Assembly: GCA_021495925.1 (NCBI GenBank)
Contig: JAKEKT010000094.1
Span: 1-64,000, forward strand
DNA length: 64,000 nt
From: Diplodia intermedia
Taxonomy: Eukaryota; Ascomycota; Dothideomycetes; Botryosphaeriales; Botryosphaeriaceae
Direction: 5' to 3'
The notes below the pieces were generated by a model. The model had not been told where the DNA came from and made no database searches. It was given only the letters and a program-made list of their open reading frames with translations. Below, piece after piece: positions 24,176 through 35,443 of this stretch. The position numbers and the translations under genes were made by a program. The number at the start of each line of letters is the position of its first letter. The first letter of the stretch is position 1.

Positions 24176-25318
24176 GCGCCGGCCAAAGAGGGCATCGGCG
24201 TGGTGTGCAGGTCGCTGGCACTAAGGCTGGGGAGGGGGCTAAGTAGCCAATGATGGTTGATCCAACAGGCCACGCACGCGCAATCACCGTCACCGCCGTC
24301 CTGGAGATCGTCTGCAGCCCAACTCGGCCTGTCTCCCGTCGCCGTGGTACGAGTAAGCGGCTCTCCGGCCAACCCAATCAGTGTCTCAGATGCGCTCGGG
24401 GCTGCGGATGCTTCTCCCTTGCCAATGCTGACAAGCCACCATCCAAAGCTTCGCCGCGGGCCGTCGCGGGCCGCCTTTGGCGTCGATTCAATCTGGACGG
24501 CCGTGGTCGGACGCTGCGACTCCGGCAAACACGTCTGATATAGAGTGGGCGGCAGGGCTCAGACGCGGTTGTTTGCGCGCGGACCCGGATCCGGAAGAAC
24601 AACGATGCATCGGCGTGCGGGGAAACGGGGCCTGTGGGTGGATGGGTATCGCACCCTGGTGGTTGGCTTTCCGACCCGCCTGCTCGCCCCCTTGCTACCC
24701 GGCGGCCGGTCGTCCGCCCATCGCCCCCCGGAGAATTTCGTACATGGTCTTCTCGCATCCATCCCTCATCCATCCCTCGCCAAACCCTGGACGCCGCTGT
24801 CTGCATGCTCCTCTTCTGACGCGTTGGCTGTTTCTGCACGCCGAGAAGCGACATGTCGAGCGGCACGCATAAGCTTCAGCGCTCAGGTTGCCTGACGGAC
24901 AGGGGCCAGGCACGAACCGTCAGATCTACCAAAGGAGCTTCGGAGATAGTGGAGCCTTGGCATCGAAACGGCTAAGCGACGAGCCGATCCTTTGGCCCTC
25001 GAGGTCGCGGTCCAGCTCTCGACGGCTCCGCTCCGCAATCCATGCGATCCATGCATCCATGCGATCCATGCGTCCATGCATGATCTGAGCCCCAGACGCT
25101 CCGCACCATCCCTGCCGCCATCTGGCCGTGGGGCCTTTGGGGTAGCGTCGACGCTCCCTGTCTCGAGTAGTCCAACTCCTCCATGTCGATGCCGCCAATC
25201 TGTGCTTCCGTCGAGCACCGCAGCGGTTTTAAGAAGCTCTCCATGCATCGTCTCTGTAGTTTTAACTTTTCAATGATATCCTTTGCTTGCAAAGCTTTTG
25301 ATTCCACTCGTGCCGAGG
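24176..25318. other. Intergenic, no gene seen
   Basis: A 1.1-kb GC-rich stretch between the two Zn2Cys6 regulators. Several short overlapping ORFs occur on both strands, but none has a recognisable motif or plausible splicing. A short tandem repeat lies at 25038-25083. Confidence 0.5.
25038..25083. repeat. Short tandem repeat of ATCCATGC / GATCCATGC units
   Basis: Five or six imperfect 8-9-bp units built on ATCCATGC follow one another 236 bp upstream of the ATG of the second Zn2Cys6 gene. GCATGC/ATGCAT cores make it locally palindromic. It may simply be a microsatellite. Confidence 0.75.
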
Positions 25319-27942
25319 ATGATGGAGCCCCAGAATCTGACCAGGATCGCACCCGGTCGTCCGAGGCTCACTCGCCGGAGAGGAGCCTGCGAAGGATGCC
25401 GCCAGAAAAAGGTTCGATGTGAGTGCACTGGTCCCGGCCTCGCGACTACTACTGAACCATCGACCAAGGCAACGGAGGACGGCCGTGTAGCTACTGCAAC
25501 GTTTGTTCATCCCGCCGATAATTGTATTGGTCACGACTTCTAACTGCAACTCCAGCGAAGTGGAGCTTTCTGCGAATATCTTCCCACACGGGGCGCCCAA
25601 CGCACCGAAGGGCTCCAAGCAGACATGCACGTGGCGGCTGAGAACGTCGGCCGAGACGACCCCTCACATGTTTCTGTCACTTACAGTCTTGACCACGCCA
25701 ACGCGTCGATGCTGGACGGATTTCTTCCGCAGATGTCATCAGATAACACAGCCTCGTTGGAGGACTGCGATTTTTCCTACGGGCCAACGCCACCCTCCAC
25801 CGCGAACGAAGCAGCAGGTAGCTTGGGAGCCCCCGTCATAACATAGGGAGGACGCTGACGATGAGAATCAAAGGCATCGATAGCGACATGCTACTCGCCA
25901 GTGGCCAAGAAGACGATTTCCCCGCGTTCGAGACGCTGAGTTGGGATCTCGCTTCGATGCAAGACTGGATGACCATCTCATCGACAAGCAGGCGAGGCAG
26001 CAGCTCCTCCCAGTCCATCTTCGGCTCCCTGCTCGCTCGAATTGTCGCCGAGGAGGACAGCGAGGTACGCCCGCCCCCCCATCAACGCACTGGAAGGAAG
26101 CAACGCTCACACGTCACCAGGACAACCTCTACACAGGCCCCAAGCAGCCAGCCGCCACCATGCTACTCCAGCAAACGGATTTCCGCAACCGCAGGCAAAA
26201 GGCGGTGGTGGAGAAGGTCGGGCGACTGCTCTCCCCCGAGCCGTCGCTTTCCCTTTCCTCGCTGCTGTCGCACGCGGCCGGCCCCGGTCAAGAACATCAT
26301 GACCTGGACCTTGCATCGCTCCCGACAGACTGCCTCATAAATAGTAGGTCACCCACTGCTCCGGATGCACGACAGACACGCTGACGCCTTGATCCAGCGG
26401 CCTTCCAGGAGCCAGCAGGGTAAGTGACGCTGTCCAAAGTCAGTCTCGATGCCATCGAAACTCACGTCCAGACACGTAGCCTGAACACCTTCATCAAGGC
26501 GTCTTCAGTCCGAAGCATCCAGGCGGACCTGCATTCGCCCTCCAAGCCCCCCATCCACGTGGCGGACATATCGCTGCTGGTTTCGACGCTGGCCTGGGGC
26601 GCGTTGTTGAACGACAGCATCGAGGTGGGGACCAAGATGGCACTGATCGACTTGGCCTGCGACGCGTCAAAAGCAGTGTTCCATCAAAAGGACACGATCA
26701 GAAAATTCCTGGTGGGTCACAAAAACCCGAGTCCGCCGAGAGCAAAACATATATGGCTGACCGGGTCCCGTTCGCAGTCGCTCGTCGCCACCGTACGTAA
26801 ACAAAGCTTGCGCCGAACAGAGGGGGTGTGGAGAGAGAGAGAGAGAGTGGAAGAAAAAAGAAAGCCTCGCACACTGACAACGGCCCCAGCTATGCTTCGT
26901 CGAGAAGACGGGATCGGAGATGACGTACACGCTGCTCGTCAAGGCGGCGTCGACGGCGGCGGCGCTGGGCCTGCACCTGGAGCCGAGCACGCTGCACCGG
27001 TGCGTCGGCGACGACGAGGTCGTGCAGGTGCAGCGCGCCATGTGGATGCTGTACTGCATCGAGAAGTCCTTTGCGCTGCGGGTGCAGACGTTTTCCGTGA
27101 GTGGTAGCGCGTATGTTGCGGCGCCGATCGAACTGACCAACGCGGCAAACGAACAGATGCTGGGCGACGACTTCCTCCCCACGCCGACGCCGCCGCGGAT
27201 GAACAACGCCGCTGCCGCCGCCGCCGCCGCCCCCCTCGCCGCCTCGGCCGCCGACTGGCTGGAGATCCGCTCGCGCCACGCGCGCATCTGCTCCAACATC
27301 CTGCAGCTGCGCGGGAGCCTGAAGGGCGGCAACTGCGGCGGCAGCGGCAGCGGCAGCGGCGGCGGGGGGCGGAGCATCAACCACCACGGCAACGCGACAG
27401 TGGCATTGGCGGCGGCGCTGCGGGACTGGCACGCGTCGGCGTCGGCGGCGGCGTCGTGCGGCGGCGGGGACGAGCGGGTGCGGCGCGAGATGTTCAACCG
27501 CTACCACGAGGCGCTGCTGCACCTGGGCGGGCTGGGGCTGACGCTGGACGGGCCGCGGCCGCCGGCGGGGGCGGAGCGGAGCCGGGCGCTGCGCGGCGAG
27601 GCGGTGCGGGACGTCATCGCGTCGTCGAACAACATCTCGTCCGAGAGCTTCTTGCAGGATGTGTAAGTGTGCGGGGGTTGTTGCTGTTGGCGCTCTCTCT
27701 CTCTCTCTCTCCGCACTGCTGACGGATGACTACCTAGCAACCATACGTATGTCACCAAGCTGGCGTTGTGCTTGCTGGCCATCGACATCGTCCAGGGATC
27801 GGACAGCGGGTGCAGCAAGGAGGACCACGCCTTGCTGAGCGTGGCTTGCGGGTTCTTCGCGCGGATAGGGATTCTGCTGCCGAGGTGCAGTTTGTTTGAG
27901 GAGATCTATCAGCTAGTCGAGCTCTTAATATATGACTCTTGA
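25319..27942 (+). CDS. Zn2Cys6 transcription factor with fungal-specific regulatory domain
   Basis: Ten exons close in phase to 657 residues: 25319-25418, 25469-25500, 25556-25814, 25874-26064, 26121-26343, 26409-26419, 26472-26711, 26890-27096, 27157-27662, 27738-27942. The zinc cluster exists only after splicing: GACEGCRQKKVRC from exon 1, NGGRPCSYCN from the 32-nt exon 2, and RSGAFC from exon 3 complete C-x2-C-x6-C-x5-C-x2-C-x6-C. Exon 6 is an 11-nt micro-exon required to keep frame, and is the least certain part. The later region (ADISLLVSTLAWGALLND, MWMLYCIEKSFALR) resembles the fungal_trans middle-homology domain. Gly/Ser and Ala tracts interrupt it. It probably regulates the neighbouring metabolic genes, which is inference. 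Confidence 0.83.
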
Positions 27943-28793
27943 ACTGGTTGTTGAGCTTTGCGTTTCCTTCGGTCTGACCTTTTTGGCTACCTTTGTAAAG
28001 TTGTGGCGGAGAACTTCTTCCTTTCCTCTTTGTACGTTAGTATGAAAGCAGTAGTCTCGTGAAGGCTTTCTCCTTGAGGTTGCTTCCCAAGACACCTTGT
28101 ATCCATCAAAGTCCCACGCAGATGCTGTGAGTGAAAGTCTGGTGTACATCAACGTTTCTCTACGAGCTCATATGATTTGCGTTTATGTCTATGTCATCTT
28201 CTTTGTCCCAAGTCAATCTTTCCTAAATCCAGGACCGGAACGTCTCCGGAATACAGCCAACTCTCGGCCCGACCGACCTCCTAATGCGGTAAAAATCCGG
28301 CTCGTCAAAGTATGCAACTGGCACCACGGCGGGTGACAAAAAGAAATTGCCCGCTCTCATCTGCCTTACAAAGACACCGCATCATCATCTGTCATAATTA
28401 TATAGGCAGCTGGATATAAGATCCAGATGCAAGTGTGCGTAGTTAAAACTTTCATTTACGTCCGGATCTTGTATTCAACATGTAGAACTGTTCTATGAGG
28501 AAGATGCCTGTGTGCAATTACCCACTGCGGGACGACTTAAATTCTGTCCAATATGGATTATTTGACAAAGTGGTCCAGCTACAACAAAGTCCACCGGGCC
28601 CGCATTTGAAGCAGTGTTGCGATCTGATAGTGTTTTGTGAGGGGGGAGTTGTATTAGCATGGGGGAGCGGAGGGGAGGCGATCCTAGGGGTCGCCTTATA
28701 CCCTCCCTGCTCGTTTGACTAAGCTATCTGCCTTCTATATTGCAACAAGCAGGATCCAGCAATCTATCCAGGAAAACCGACACTGCTGTCCAT
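27943..28793. other. Convergent intergenic region
   Basis: An 0.85-kb stretch between the 3' ends of the Zn2Cys6 gene (+) and the P450 (-). No gene is seen. AGGCGA and TCGCCT arms near 28675-28695 form a short inverted repeat that could act in transcript ends. Confidence 0.45.
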
Positions 28794-30604
28794 CTAAAGA
28801 GGCTCAAAGTTGACCATCACACCGCAATCCACCATCCTCGTGGTGAACATGTCCTCGTACTTCATCACCGACGGCTTGAGCTCCATGCGGAACGCGCGGA
28901 AGAGATACGCCAGCGCCATGGTGACCTCGGCTTGCGCAACGCTGCAAAGGCACGCGATCAGTAAATAATATCACAGGAAGGGGATGTGGGATATACGTAC
29001 TTCATGCCGATGCAGCTCCTGGCGCCCTTGCTGAAGGTCGCAAAGTACGTCTCCATTCCGGCGGCCTTGCTGCCGAGCCAGCGGTCGGGGTTGAACTCCT
29101 TGGCGTCCGCACCCCACACATCGGTGCAGTAGTGCATGGTGTACGCCGACATGCCGACGACGGTCTGCGGAGAGCAAAGAGTCAGCATGGGCGGCGGAAA
29201 ACGGGTTTGCGGGACAACACGCTACTCACCCCGGGCGGGACGACCTGTCCATCGACGGAGAACGGCGTGGATGTCTTGGGGACGACGCGGCGCAGCATGC
29301 CGGGCACGGGCATGGCCATGCGGAGGGCCTCCTTGACGACGGCGCGCTGGTTGGGCTTGTTAGTGTTTTTGGCTTTGGCGGAGGAAAAAAGCAAGGCGTT
29401 CTCACCAGGTACTCGTTCTGATCCAGTTCCGTGAAGGTTGGAAGGGTGGCGGGGTCCTTGACGATTTCATGGGCAACGGCGGTGAGCTTGTCCTTGATAC
29501 GCGGGTTGCCCAGGATGTAGTGAAGGGCCATGGTGATGGTTTGGGCGGTGGTGTCGGAGCCGGCAATGAGCATTTCCAAGGCCTGGTTGTTTTGGATCTG
29601 GAGCGAGACGGAGGCGAGGTTGTCGAAGATGACGGGGTGGGAGGCGGTCTTGCTGCGTTGCTTGTGTGCCTCGACGCAGCTTGCAGCAAGCTATATGGGG
29701 GAACGTCAGTCATGCCGGGAGTGGTTGGAAAGAGCACGCACGTTCAAAATCTGAGCCAAAGCCTTGATGGTAGGGTTAAACAAGCCGGTCACGGCACGAG
29801 GGAAGAAGTGGGCGGCAAAACGCAGGAAATCGTGGTGGTACAGCTCGGTCACGCCTCTGGAACCCTGGTTCAGAGCATCGAGGATGGTGGAGTCGAATGA
29901 GTTCGGGGACTCGTCGATGAGGTTGAAGGATTGGCCGAAGGCAAACTCGGAGATGATGTCGGCAGTCATGCACCTGTACGGTCAGCACAAGTCGACATGT
30001 TGGGAGGGTGGTGCTCACCGGGAAGCGTTGTCCATGTTGATGGGCCCGGCGGGGGCGATGCGCTTGATCTTGGCACCCATTGCGTAAATCTTTTCCAGAA
30101 CAACGGGCTCGAGCTTCGTATAACCAGCACGCGAGAACAGAGGGTTCAGAAGCTTCCTCAGCTCCTTGTGCACGCGTTCGTCATTCTCGGTCGTCAGCGT
30201 GTGGGGAGTGTTGAACTGCTTGTAAAAGTCGGGATGCTTGGGGAACGGCTTGGCCTGGTTGTAGATGACCTTGTAGAGGTTGACGTCGGAGATGTGCAGC
30301 TCGTTGGGGGCGATGCGAAGCGCTCTCGTGTCTGCGCCCAGTCAGTGAGAGTGCACACTTCGTTGGGGGTAGGAGATTTACCAAGCTCTTCGTGCAGTTT
30401 CTCAAAAACCTCTTCCGGATTTCCAGCATACGCCACCTTGTCAAGCCAGCTCGATGAAATGCCGGCAGCGCGAGGGCCGCGGAACTTTGCCAGTGGGTGG
30501 AAGTAGAGTCTGTAGACGGCTTGCAAGGCGCGGAACACGGTGTAAAGAATGGCGGGCGCCGCCAGAATGCGGTAATCGCTAAGGACGCTCATGTCGACGG
30601 CCAT
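28794..30604 (-). CDS. Cytochrome P450 monooxygenase
   Basis: Seven exons (30382-30604, 30019-30331, 29742-29973, 29406-29690, 29230-29346, 29001-29164, 28794-28941) close in phase to 493 residues. An N-terminal membrane anchor (ILAAPAILYTVFRALQAVY) is followed by RLYFHPLAKFRGPR, typical of fungal microsomal P450s. The I-helix oxygen-binding motif is AGSDTT, ExxR is EALR, and the haem loop is FSKGARSCIG with Cys441 as axial ligand. All catalytic motifs look intact, so the enzyme is probably active at the ER and uses a P450 reductase. A TATTTAAG-like element on the complementary strand at 30661-30670 lies about 60 bp before the ATG. Closing the cluster opposite the PKS, it likely hydroxylates the product; substrate unknown. 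An in-frame upstream ATG exists, but I prefer 30604. Confidence 0.94.
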
Positions 30605-31539
30605 GGTGCAGGCTGGATTATCTGCAGAAGTTCTATAGAGAATGTGGAGTTTGAACACCAGTATTTAAGCATGGAGGTGAGAGGGAGAATCCATGGTTTC
30701 CGGCGCCGGATGTGTTGGATCCGTGAAGCCGTTAGATGCAGGGAGCTGACATATCTAGAGTCAGGATGCCAGATAGTGCGGGGGACTGGCGGCGTTTGCC
30801 GTGCCAGTGCAGGAGGAACCTGACCAATAGATGGCAGAGCTACCTACATAAGGCACGCACATGCCAAGGACTGTCAAAGATGCTGACGAATGACACCAGA
30901 AACACGGCGGTTCAATCTGGGCAGTACGCCGTCCAGAGGTCGTCGGTGGAAGAATTGTGTTGTTGGCGAGGACGCCCTCCAGAGACGGCAGTCACGAGTG
31001 CCGGCGGCGGGCTTCCGGCGGAGGATGAGAAATTCCATGCTTGGCATTGTGTTTTTCCGCGGGCGGAGCAGGGGGGCAGGGGGAGGCCTTCGTACTGTCT
31101 CGGCCGAGAGATTGCGCAGCCCCACAAAACTGACCTTCCGCCTATAACAACACGATAAATTCGTTTACGCGCTTGTTTCCGGCAGTAAGCGGCCCCCCTA
31201 CTTTCGTGCACTACCCACTTGTTTCTGCTCGAAAAGCGAACGGGGCAACGATCGTTGCATCTGAAACGGCTCATCTTGGGAAGAAGCATTGCGTCTTTCA
31301 CCGGATTGCAGTCGAGTACATGTCGGCCGAAACTGGGGAACACCTGCAGCCGGATCCGTTGGCGAATGCTATGTCGGGTGCATGCTATTCCGGACCCTCG
31401 GAAGCCCGGGAATCAAGCTTTTGTCGCTACTTATATAGAAATAGAACCCGCTCAACCCAGCACAGTGACTATCCCCGACCTGACCAACTCTTCCACCACC
31501 CTCATCCGTCACATCCGCACCTCTTCACAACCACCCTAG
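30605..31539. other. Intergenic, no gene seen
   Basis: Upstream region of the P450. TATATAG near 31432 followed by a pyrimidine-rich leader looks promoter-like toward the + strand, but the following + frame encodes nothing I recognise. Confidence 0.4.
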
Positions 31540-31925
31540 CGGCGTGCAGGGCGAAGTCGATGGACCACAGGCCGGCGCCGAGCACGTCGGATGCGCCGGC
31601 GAGGCCTTGGCACTTCAGACGTCGGACTTGGCCTTGTTGAGAGGTAACTTGAAGAGTGGGAGGACTTGCGGCAACGGAATTGGTCTCGCCGACGGCCTAA
31701 GGTACCCCTTGCCATGTGCAGTAGTTTGCTTGTTCGTGCGTCTTCGTCTGTTTTGACGGGTTGCAATACTGGTATCTACGGAATGCTTCGAAGGACACAA
31801 GTTAAGAACCAGCCTGTAAGGAGACCAGCCCGAACAACTTGAGTACTTACCGTCAAACTCGTTGCCAATTTCAAATGCGTATAAGCCCTCGCCAGCGACC
31901 CATTCTCGGCACTGTATTACACACT
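31540..31925 (-). pseudogene. GH79-type beta-glucuronidase relic
   Basis: Two separated fragments read on the minus strand. One (about 31845-31915) gives EGLYAFEIGNEFD followed by a good gtaagt donor and resembles the acid/base region (x-x-G-N-E) of fungal GH79 glycoside hydrolases. The other (about 31545-31695) gives GETNSVAAS and, after a possible intron, GASDVLGAGLWSIDFALHAA, resembling the nucleophile region and the helix that follows. The sequence between them, the N-terminal half and the C-terminal beta-domain are missing or out of frame. The family call rests on these motifs only. GH79 enzymes are secreted and cleave glucuronides; this copy cannot encode one. Confidence 0.55.
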
Positions 31926-32562
31926 CCTACAACAAGATGTGGACTCGTAGGGATTCTACAGCTGCGTGATTGCGGAGAAGTTGTATTGATAGGTAGTGGC
32001 AGCAACATGGTTGAGGATAGAACAAGCCTTTACGAGTCAGCCGTGGCTGAGCGCTTTGCCTGTCCCATCCAAGCCTTTCACTGATTCGGTGTCAAAACTC
32101 GATCACGATGGCTCTCTCGCTTCGTGTGCGGGGAGCCTTGTCGCCGATCACGCGGTGGCGTCTGCAGTCATCTGAGATCTCAACACGCCACTCAGCCTTG
32201 TACGACGGTGGCTGATTTTGCCTGGCCCAATCAGCCCTTGACATCATGTTGTTCGGAGCCGGTGCGGGGTAGATTTAAGCTGACGCCTCTCCCCGTCTGT
32301 TTCTCGTCGTCCCTCTCTTCGCCTGCTCTCTACTTTCTCGCCTGCTCCAAGCCCCCCTGTCCTCCTTCTCTCTCGGCTTCAAACTTCGCAGCCTCGATGG
32401 TCTCAGCCTGAGGTCATCTTGGCTGCGCACCGACACCCTATCCCTGGGTTCCTTGAGGTGAGCTTCTCGCTTCGAGCCGTCGTTTGAATCGTTCGTTCTG
32501 ACAGAATCTCGAGACAGACTTCGGAAACTGTCGTCCATCGGAATGCTTTCGGTACAGTCAAG
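31926..32562. other. Intergenic, promoter of HET gene
   Basis: This 0.64-kb stretch may hold further eroded GH79 sequence, but I can assign none. It ends in a pyrimidine-rich tract (about 32285-32380) of the kind that often precedes fungal transcription starts, just upstream of the HET-domain ATG at 32563. Confidence 0.4.
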
Positions 32563-34314
32563 ATGCTGTGTGCATTCTGCCTGTCAATATTCCAGCGACC
32601 TGGAGAGGAAGGCCTGTGGCCGGATGGTCTGGAACACGTTCAGAAAGCTGCCAAGTCTGGATGCAAGATCTGTTACGGTCTGGTGATAAGATTACGATTA
32701 CAGGGCTTGGATGATGTGAAGAAAATTCAGTATTGGATTGGAAAGACATCGCCGGATACCGATAAAGGAGAGCTCGTCATGTCTATCCGAGGGGAAGACC
32801 CTAACGTGCTTAACTGGTTGCCGCCATTTACCCTCGTCCGTAATCGAGAGGCTCACGTCCCCAATGGTTATCTGGAATATTGCCAGGCTGCCATGGCCGA
32901 TCTGGTTAAGGAGCCCTCCCGCGTTAGGTCCGACGGTTTCGAAACCCTAATACCAAACAATACTGGCTGCGTTGAAGTAGCCAAGTTAGGCTCGCAGTGG
33001 TTAAGCTCCTGCCTTGCTTCCCATCAGACTTGTGAGCATCCTTCCGAGGGTCAAAATCCTTCGACATATCCCATGCGGTTGATAGATGTTGGTGGTTCGG
33101 AAGCCAGACTTCTCCTATCCGAGGAAGATCTACCCAACGGACCATACGCTACTTTGAGCCATTGCTGGGGACCAAATCCAGACTTTTTTACTTTGACCAC
33201 GGCCAAAGTAGATGCTCTCAGGAATAGAATTCCGGTACATGAGCTCCCTCAAACCTTCCAGGACGCAATCACCACGGTACGGCGACTCGGTATCAAATAT
33301 CTTTGGATTGACAGCCTTTGCATAATCCAGGACAGCAAGCAAGATTGGCTATACCATGCACGGCAAATGGAGGCGATATACTACGGATGCATTCTGAACA
33401 TTGCAATTGATCACGCCAACAACCCTCACCAGGGAGCCTTTCGGTCACGGGATCCAACTGTTCTTCAAGGGTGTCATCTGCTTTGGTCTCGGGAACAAGG
33501 GAAAAATGCCATATGGTCGGTCTTCGATGAGCAGCTTGATACGTTTTTCGGGAAGTTCCATGATCGCCCACTGAGCAACCGAGCCTGGGTTTTTCAAGAG
33601 AGAGTCTTATCGCCTCGTGTCTTGCACTTTGGAACGAATTCAATATTCTGGGAATGCAAAGAGGTCGATAGCCATTGCGAGACATACCCAACGATGCACC
33701 ATATTATCTGGTATCCCGTCCAGGAATCAAGGATGTTCTCGGTAATACCAGATGCACCTACGGCTTGGACTGGAGCAAACGCCAAAAATCATCAAGATCT
33801 GGTCAGAGGGAACTGGCATATCGCCATTGAAGCATACTCGGGTATGAAACTCACAAAGCCGGATGAAGACAAGCTGGTAGCTTTGGCAGGCATTGCTAGG
33901 CGCCATGGAGAGCTCAGTTTCTACGACCACAACTACGTAGCTGGATGCTTCTTACAAGACTTGCCAGCTGACCTCCTTTGGCGCAAATATGATCCTCCAG
34001 CAAGAAAAGACCACAGCACTTACCGTGCGCCGACTTGGAGTTGGGCAACCACGGACGAGCCAGTATGGTTTATGGCCAAACATGGTTTCATGCTTCCGAC
34101 TGTTTCAAGCGCCCGTGTGGAACTAATGGATCCGGAGAACAAGTACGGGCAGTTGAAGTACGCTGAATTGAGACTCCATGGCCACCTCCTTCCATGTCGT
34201 TTGGGAAATCTCTCAAAAGAACGTAGAGCGTGGGTCACATTGGAACTGTTAGGAGGATTAAGCACTGTGGTGGGAGAGTGTGAACTGGACGTAAGAGATG
34301 GCCAATCCTCTTAG
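32563..34314 (+). CDS. HET-domain protein (heterokaryon incompatibility)
   Basis: Intronless, 583 residues. The HET domain spans about residues 185-340 and shows its three conserved blocks: YATLSHCWG, then LGIKYLWIDSLCIIQDS, and further on LSNRAWVFQERVLSPRVLHF. The N-terminus has a Cys pair (MLCAFC) and KSGCKICY, common in this type of HET protein. DKLVALAGIARR and YRAPTWSWAT are C-terminal signatures of the same subgroup. HET proteins trigger self/non-self recognition and programmed cell death between genetically different hyphae; the partner is not known here. Codon use is less GC-biased than in the PKS genes, common for this fast-evolving family. HET genes are frequent in subtelomeres. The frame is intact and probably expressed. 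Confidence 0.93.
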   Translation: MLCAFCLSIFQRPGEEGLWPDGLEHVQKAAKSGCKICYGLVIRLRLQGLDDVKKIQYWIGKTSPDTDKGELVMSIRGEDPNVLNWLPPFTLVRNREAHVPNGYLEYCQAAMADLVKEPSRVRSDGFETLIPNNTGCVEVAKLGSQWLSSCLASHQTCEHPSEGQNPSTYPMRLIDVGGSEARLLLSEEDLPNGPYATLSHCWGPNPDFFTLTTAKVDALRNRIPVHELPQTFQDAITTVRRLGIKYLWIDSLCIIQDSKQDWLYHARQMEAIYYGCILNIAIDHANNPHQGAFRSRDPTVLQGCHLLWSREQGKNAIWSVFDEQLDTFFGKFHDRPLSNRAWVFQERVLSPRVLHFGTNSIFWECKEVDSHCETYPTMHHIIWYPVQESRMFSVIPDAPTAWTGANAKNHQDLVRGNWHIAIEAYSGMKLTKPDEDKLVALAGIARRHGELSFYDHNYVAGCFLQDLPADLLWRKYDPPARKDHSTYRAPTWSWATTDEPVWFMAKHGFMLPTVSSARVELMDPENKYGQLKYAELRLHGHLLPCRLGNLSKERRAWVTLELLGGLSTVVGECELDVRDGQSS

Positions 34315-35443
34315 GGAGAACTTTTCGCATTTCCAATACTTGAGAACCACGCTCGAGACTGATTGCATACTGAAGGAATCATTCTGAAAAGGCAAGGAGA
34401 ACACATATACGACAGGGTTGGATACTTTCGCATTTGGAGTGATTCTACATTACTTAAAGATGCGCTCGATTCTCAACAGCGCCAAGAATTTACAATCATT
34501 TAAGAGAGAAGCAAAGATCAATCAGGCAGCTTCTAAGGATTCTTTCTCTTGTTGTTCCGAGACTCAAGGCGCCGGACATAGATTTTGCGCGGATAGGACA
34601 ATCAGGGAATTCTCAAGTGAATTACCAAAGTCAAATGGAAGAAATCGCACCCTGTTTACCACCGAATGATCCATATACTGGAATACCTCTCGTCAAAGCG
34701 CAACCAGATAGGGAGTGCAGTGGCCCCAAATATATGATGGCAAGGCGCCCGAGCATAGCTAACGTGGTGCTTCTCGGAGGTTCATCGTGAGTGGCCGAAG
34801 CGCCCACCGTAGCTCACGGTCGGTAGCACACACTACCTGCAAACCAACAGTGCAGATTTTGTCTCTGCGTGATGCACTCTGGATACGTCTATTAATTCCG
34901 TCTCAAATTTCGCAACATGTGCGTTCTACTCTTGCCCACGATTTCCTCTCCTTATCTTCCGGTTTTGTCTACCCAAGCACTGACTTGTCATGGCCATGTG
35001 TTGAAATTTCAGTTTATTTACAAAATTCTTGGGACAAGCACGTCTCGTGAAGACGGCTTCTAGAATCGCTGCTTAGTGAACTCGCGTCCCTTGCAGAGTT
35101 GCAGCAGTCATCCACGACCGGCAGGCACCACGTACACGCATCACAACCGGGGCTGCCCGGCCACAATCCCCCACAGACCTCCCCATCGCGTACGTACGCC
35201 TGCAGCGCCGCGACGCCGCCGCCGCCGAACCCGGCGCCTCCCGCACCCCCCCAACACGGCCATGCCACGCCATCCAACGAACCGCACAGCCAGCGCAGTT
35301 CGGTTCGCCTCGCCGCAGCGCGCCGCCACGCCATCAAAGCGGGATCGATCGACCGACCGACCGACCGACCCGCAAGCAAGTCCCAAACGCCCGCCCATCA
35401 AAAACACGACATAAACCCCATCTCGGCACCACCACCCCCGCCC
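34315..35443. other. Intergenic, contains dispersed repeat copy A
   Basis: A 1.1-kb gap between the HET gene and the 3' end of the sulfatase-family gene. It has no recognisable gene. Copy A of a dispersed repeat lies at 34751-34855. The part after 35150 is GC-rich and contains an ACCG-unit run (CGATCGACCGACCGACCGAC, about 35345-35368). Confidence 0.5.
34751..34855 (+). repeat. Dispersed repeat copy A
   Basis: Shares an ordered set of blocks with copies B and C: an AAC/CGTGGTGC-like block, the core TCGGAGGTTCATCG (34774-34787), GCGCCCACCGTAG, and a CACTACCTGCAAAC-like block followed by CAGTGCA. Divergence between copies looks like point changes and small indels. Confidence 0.7.
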
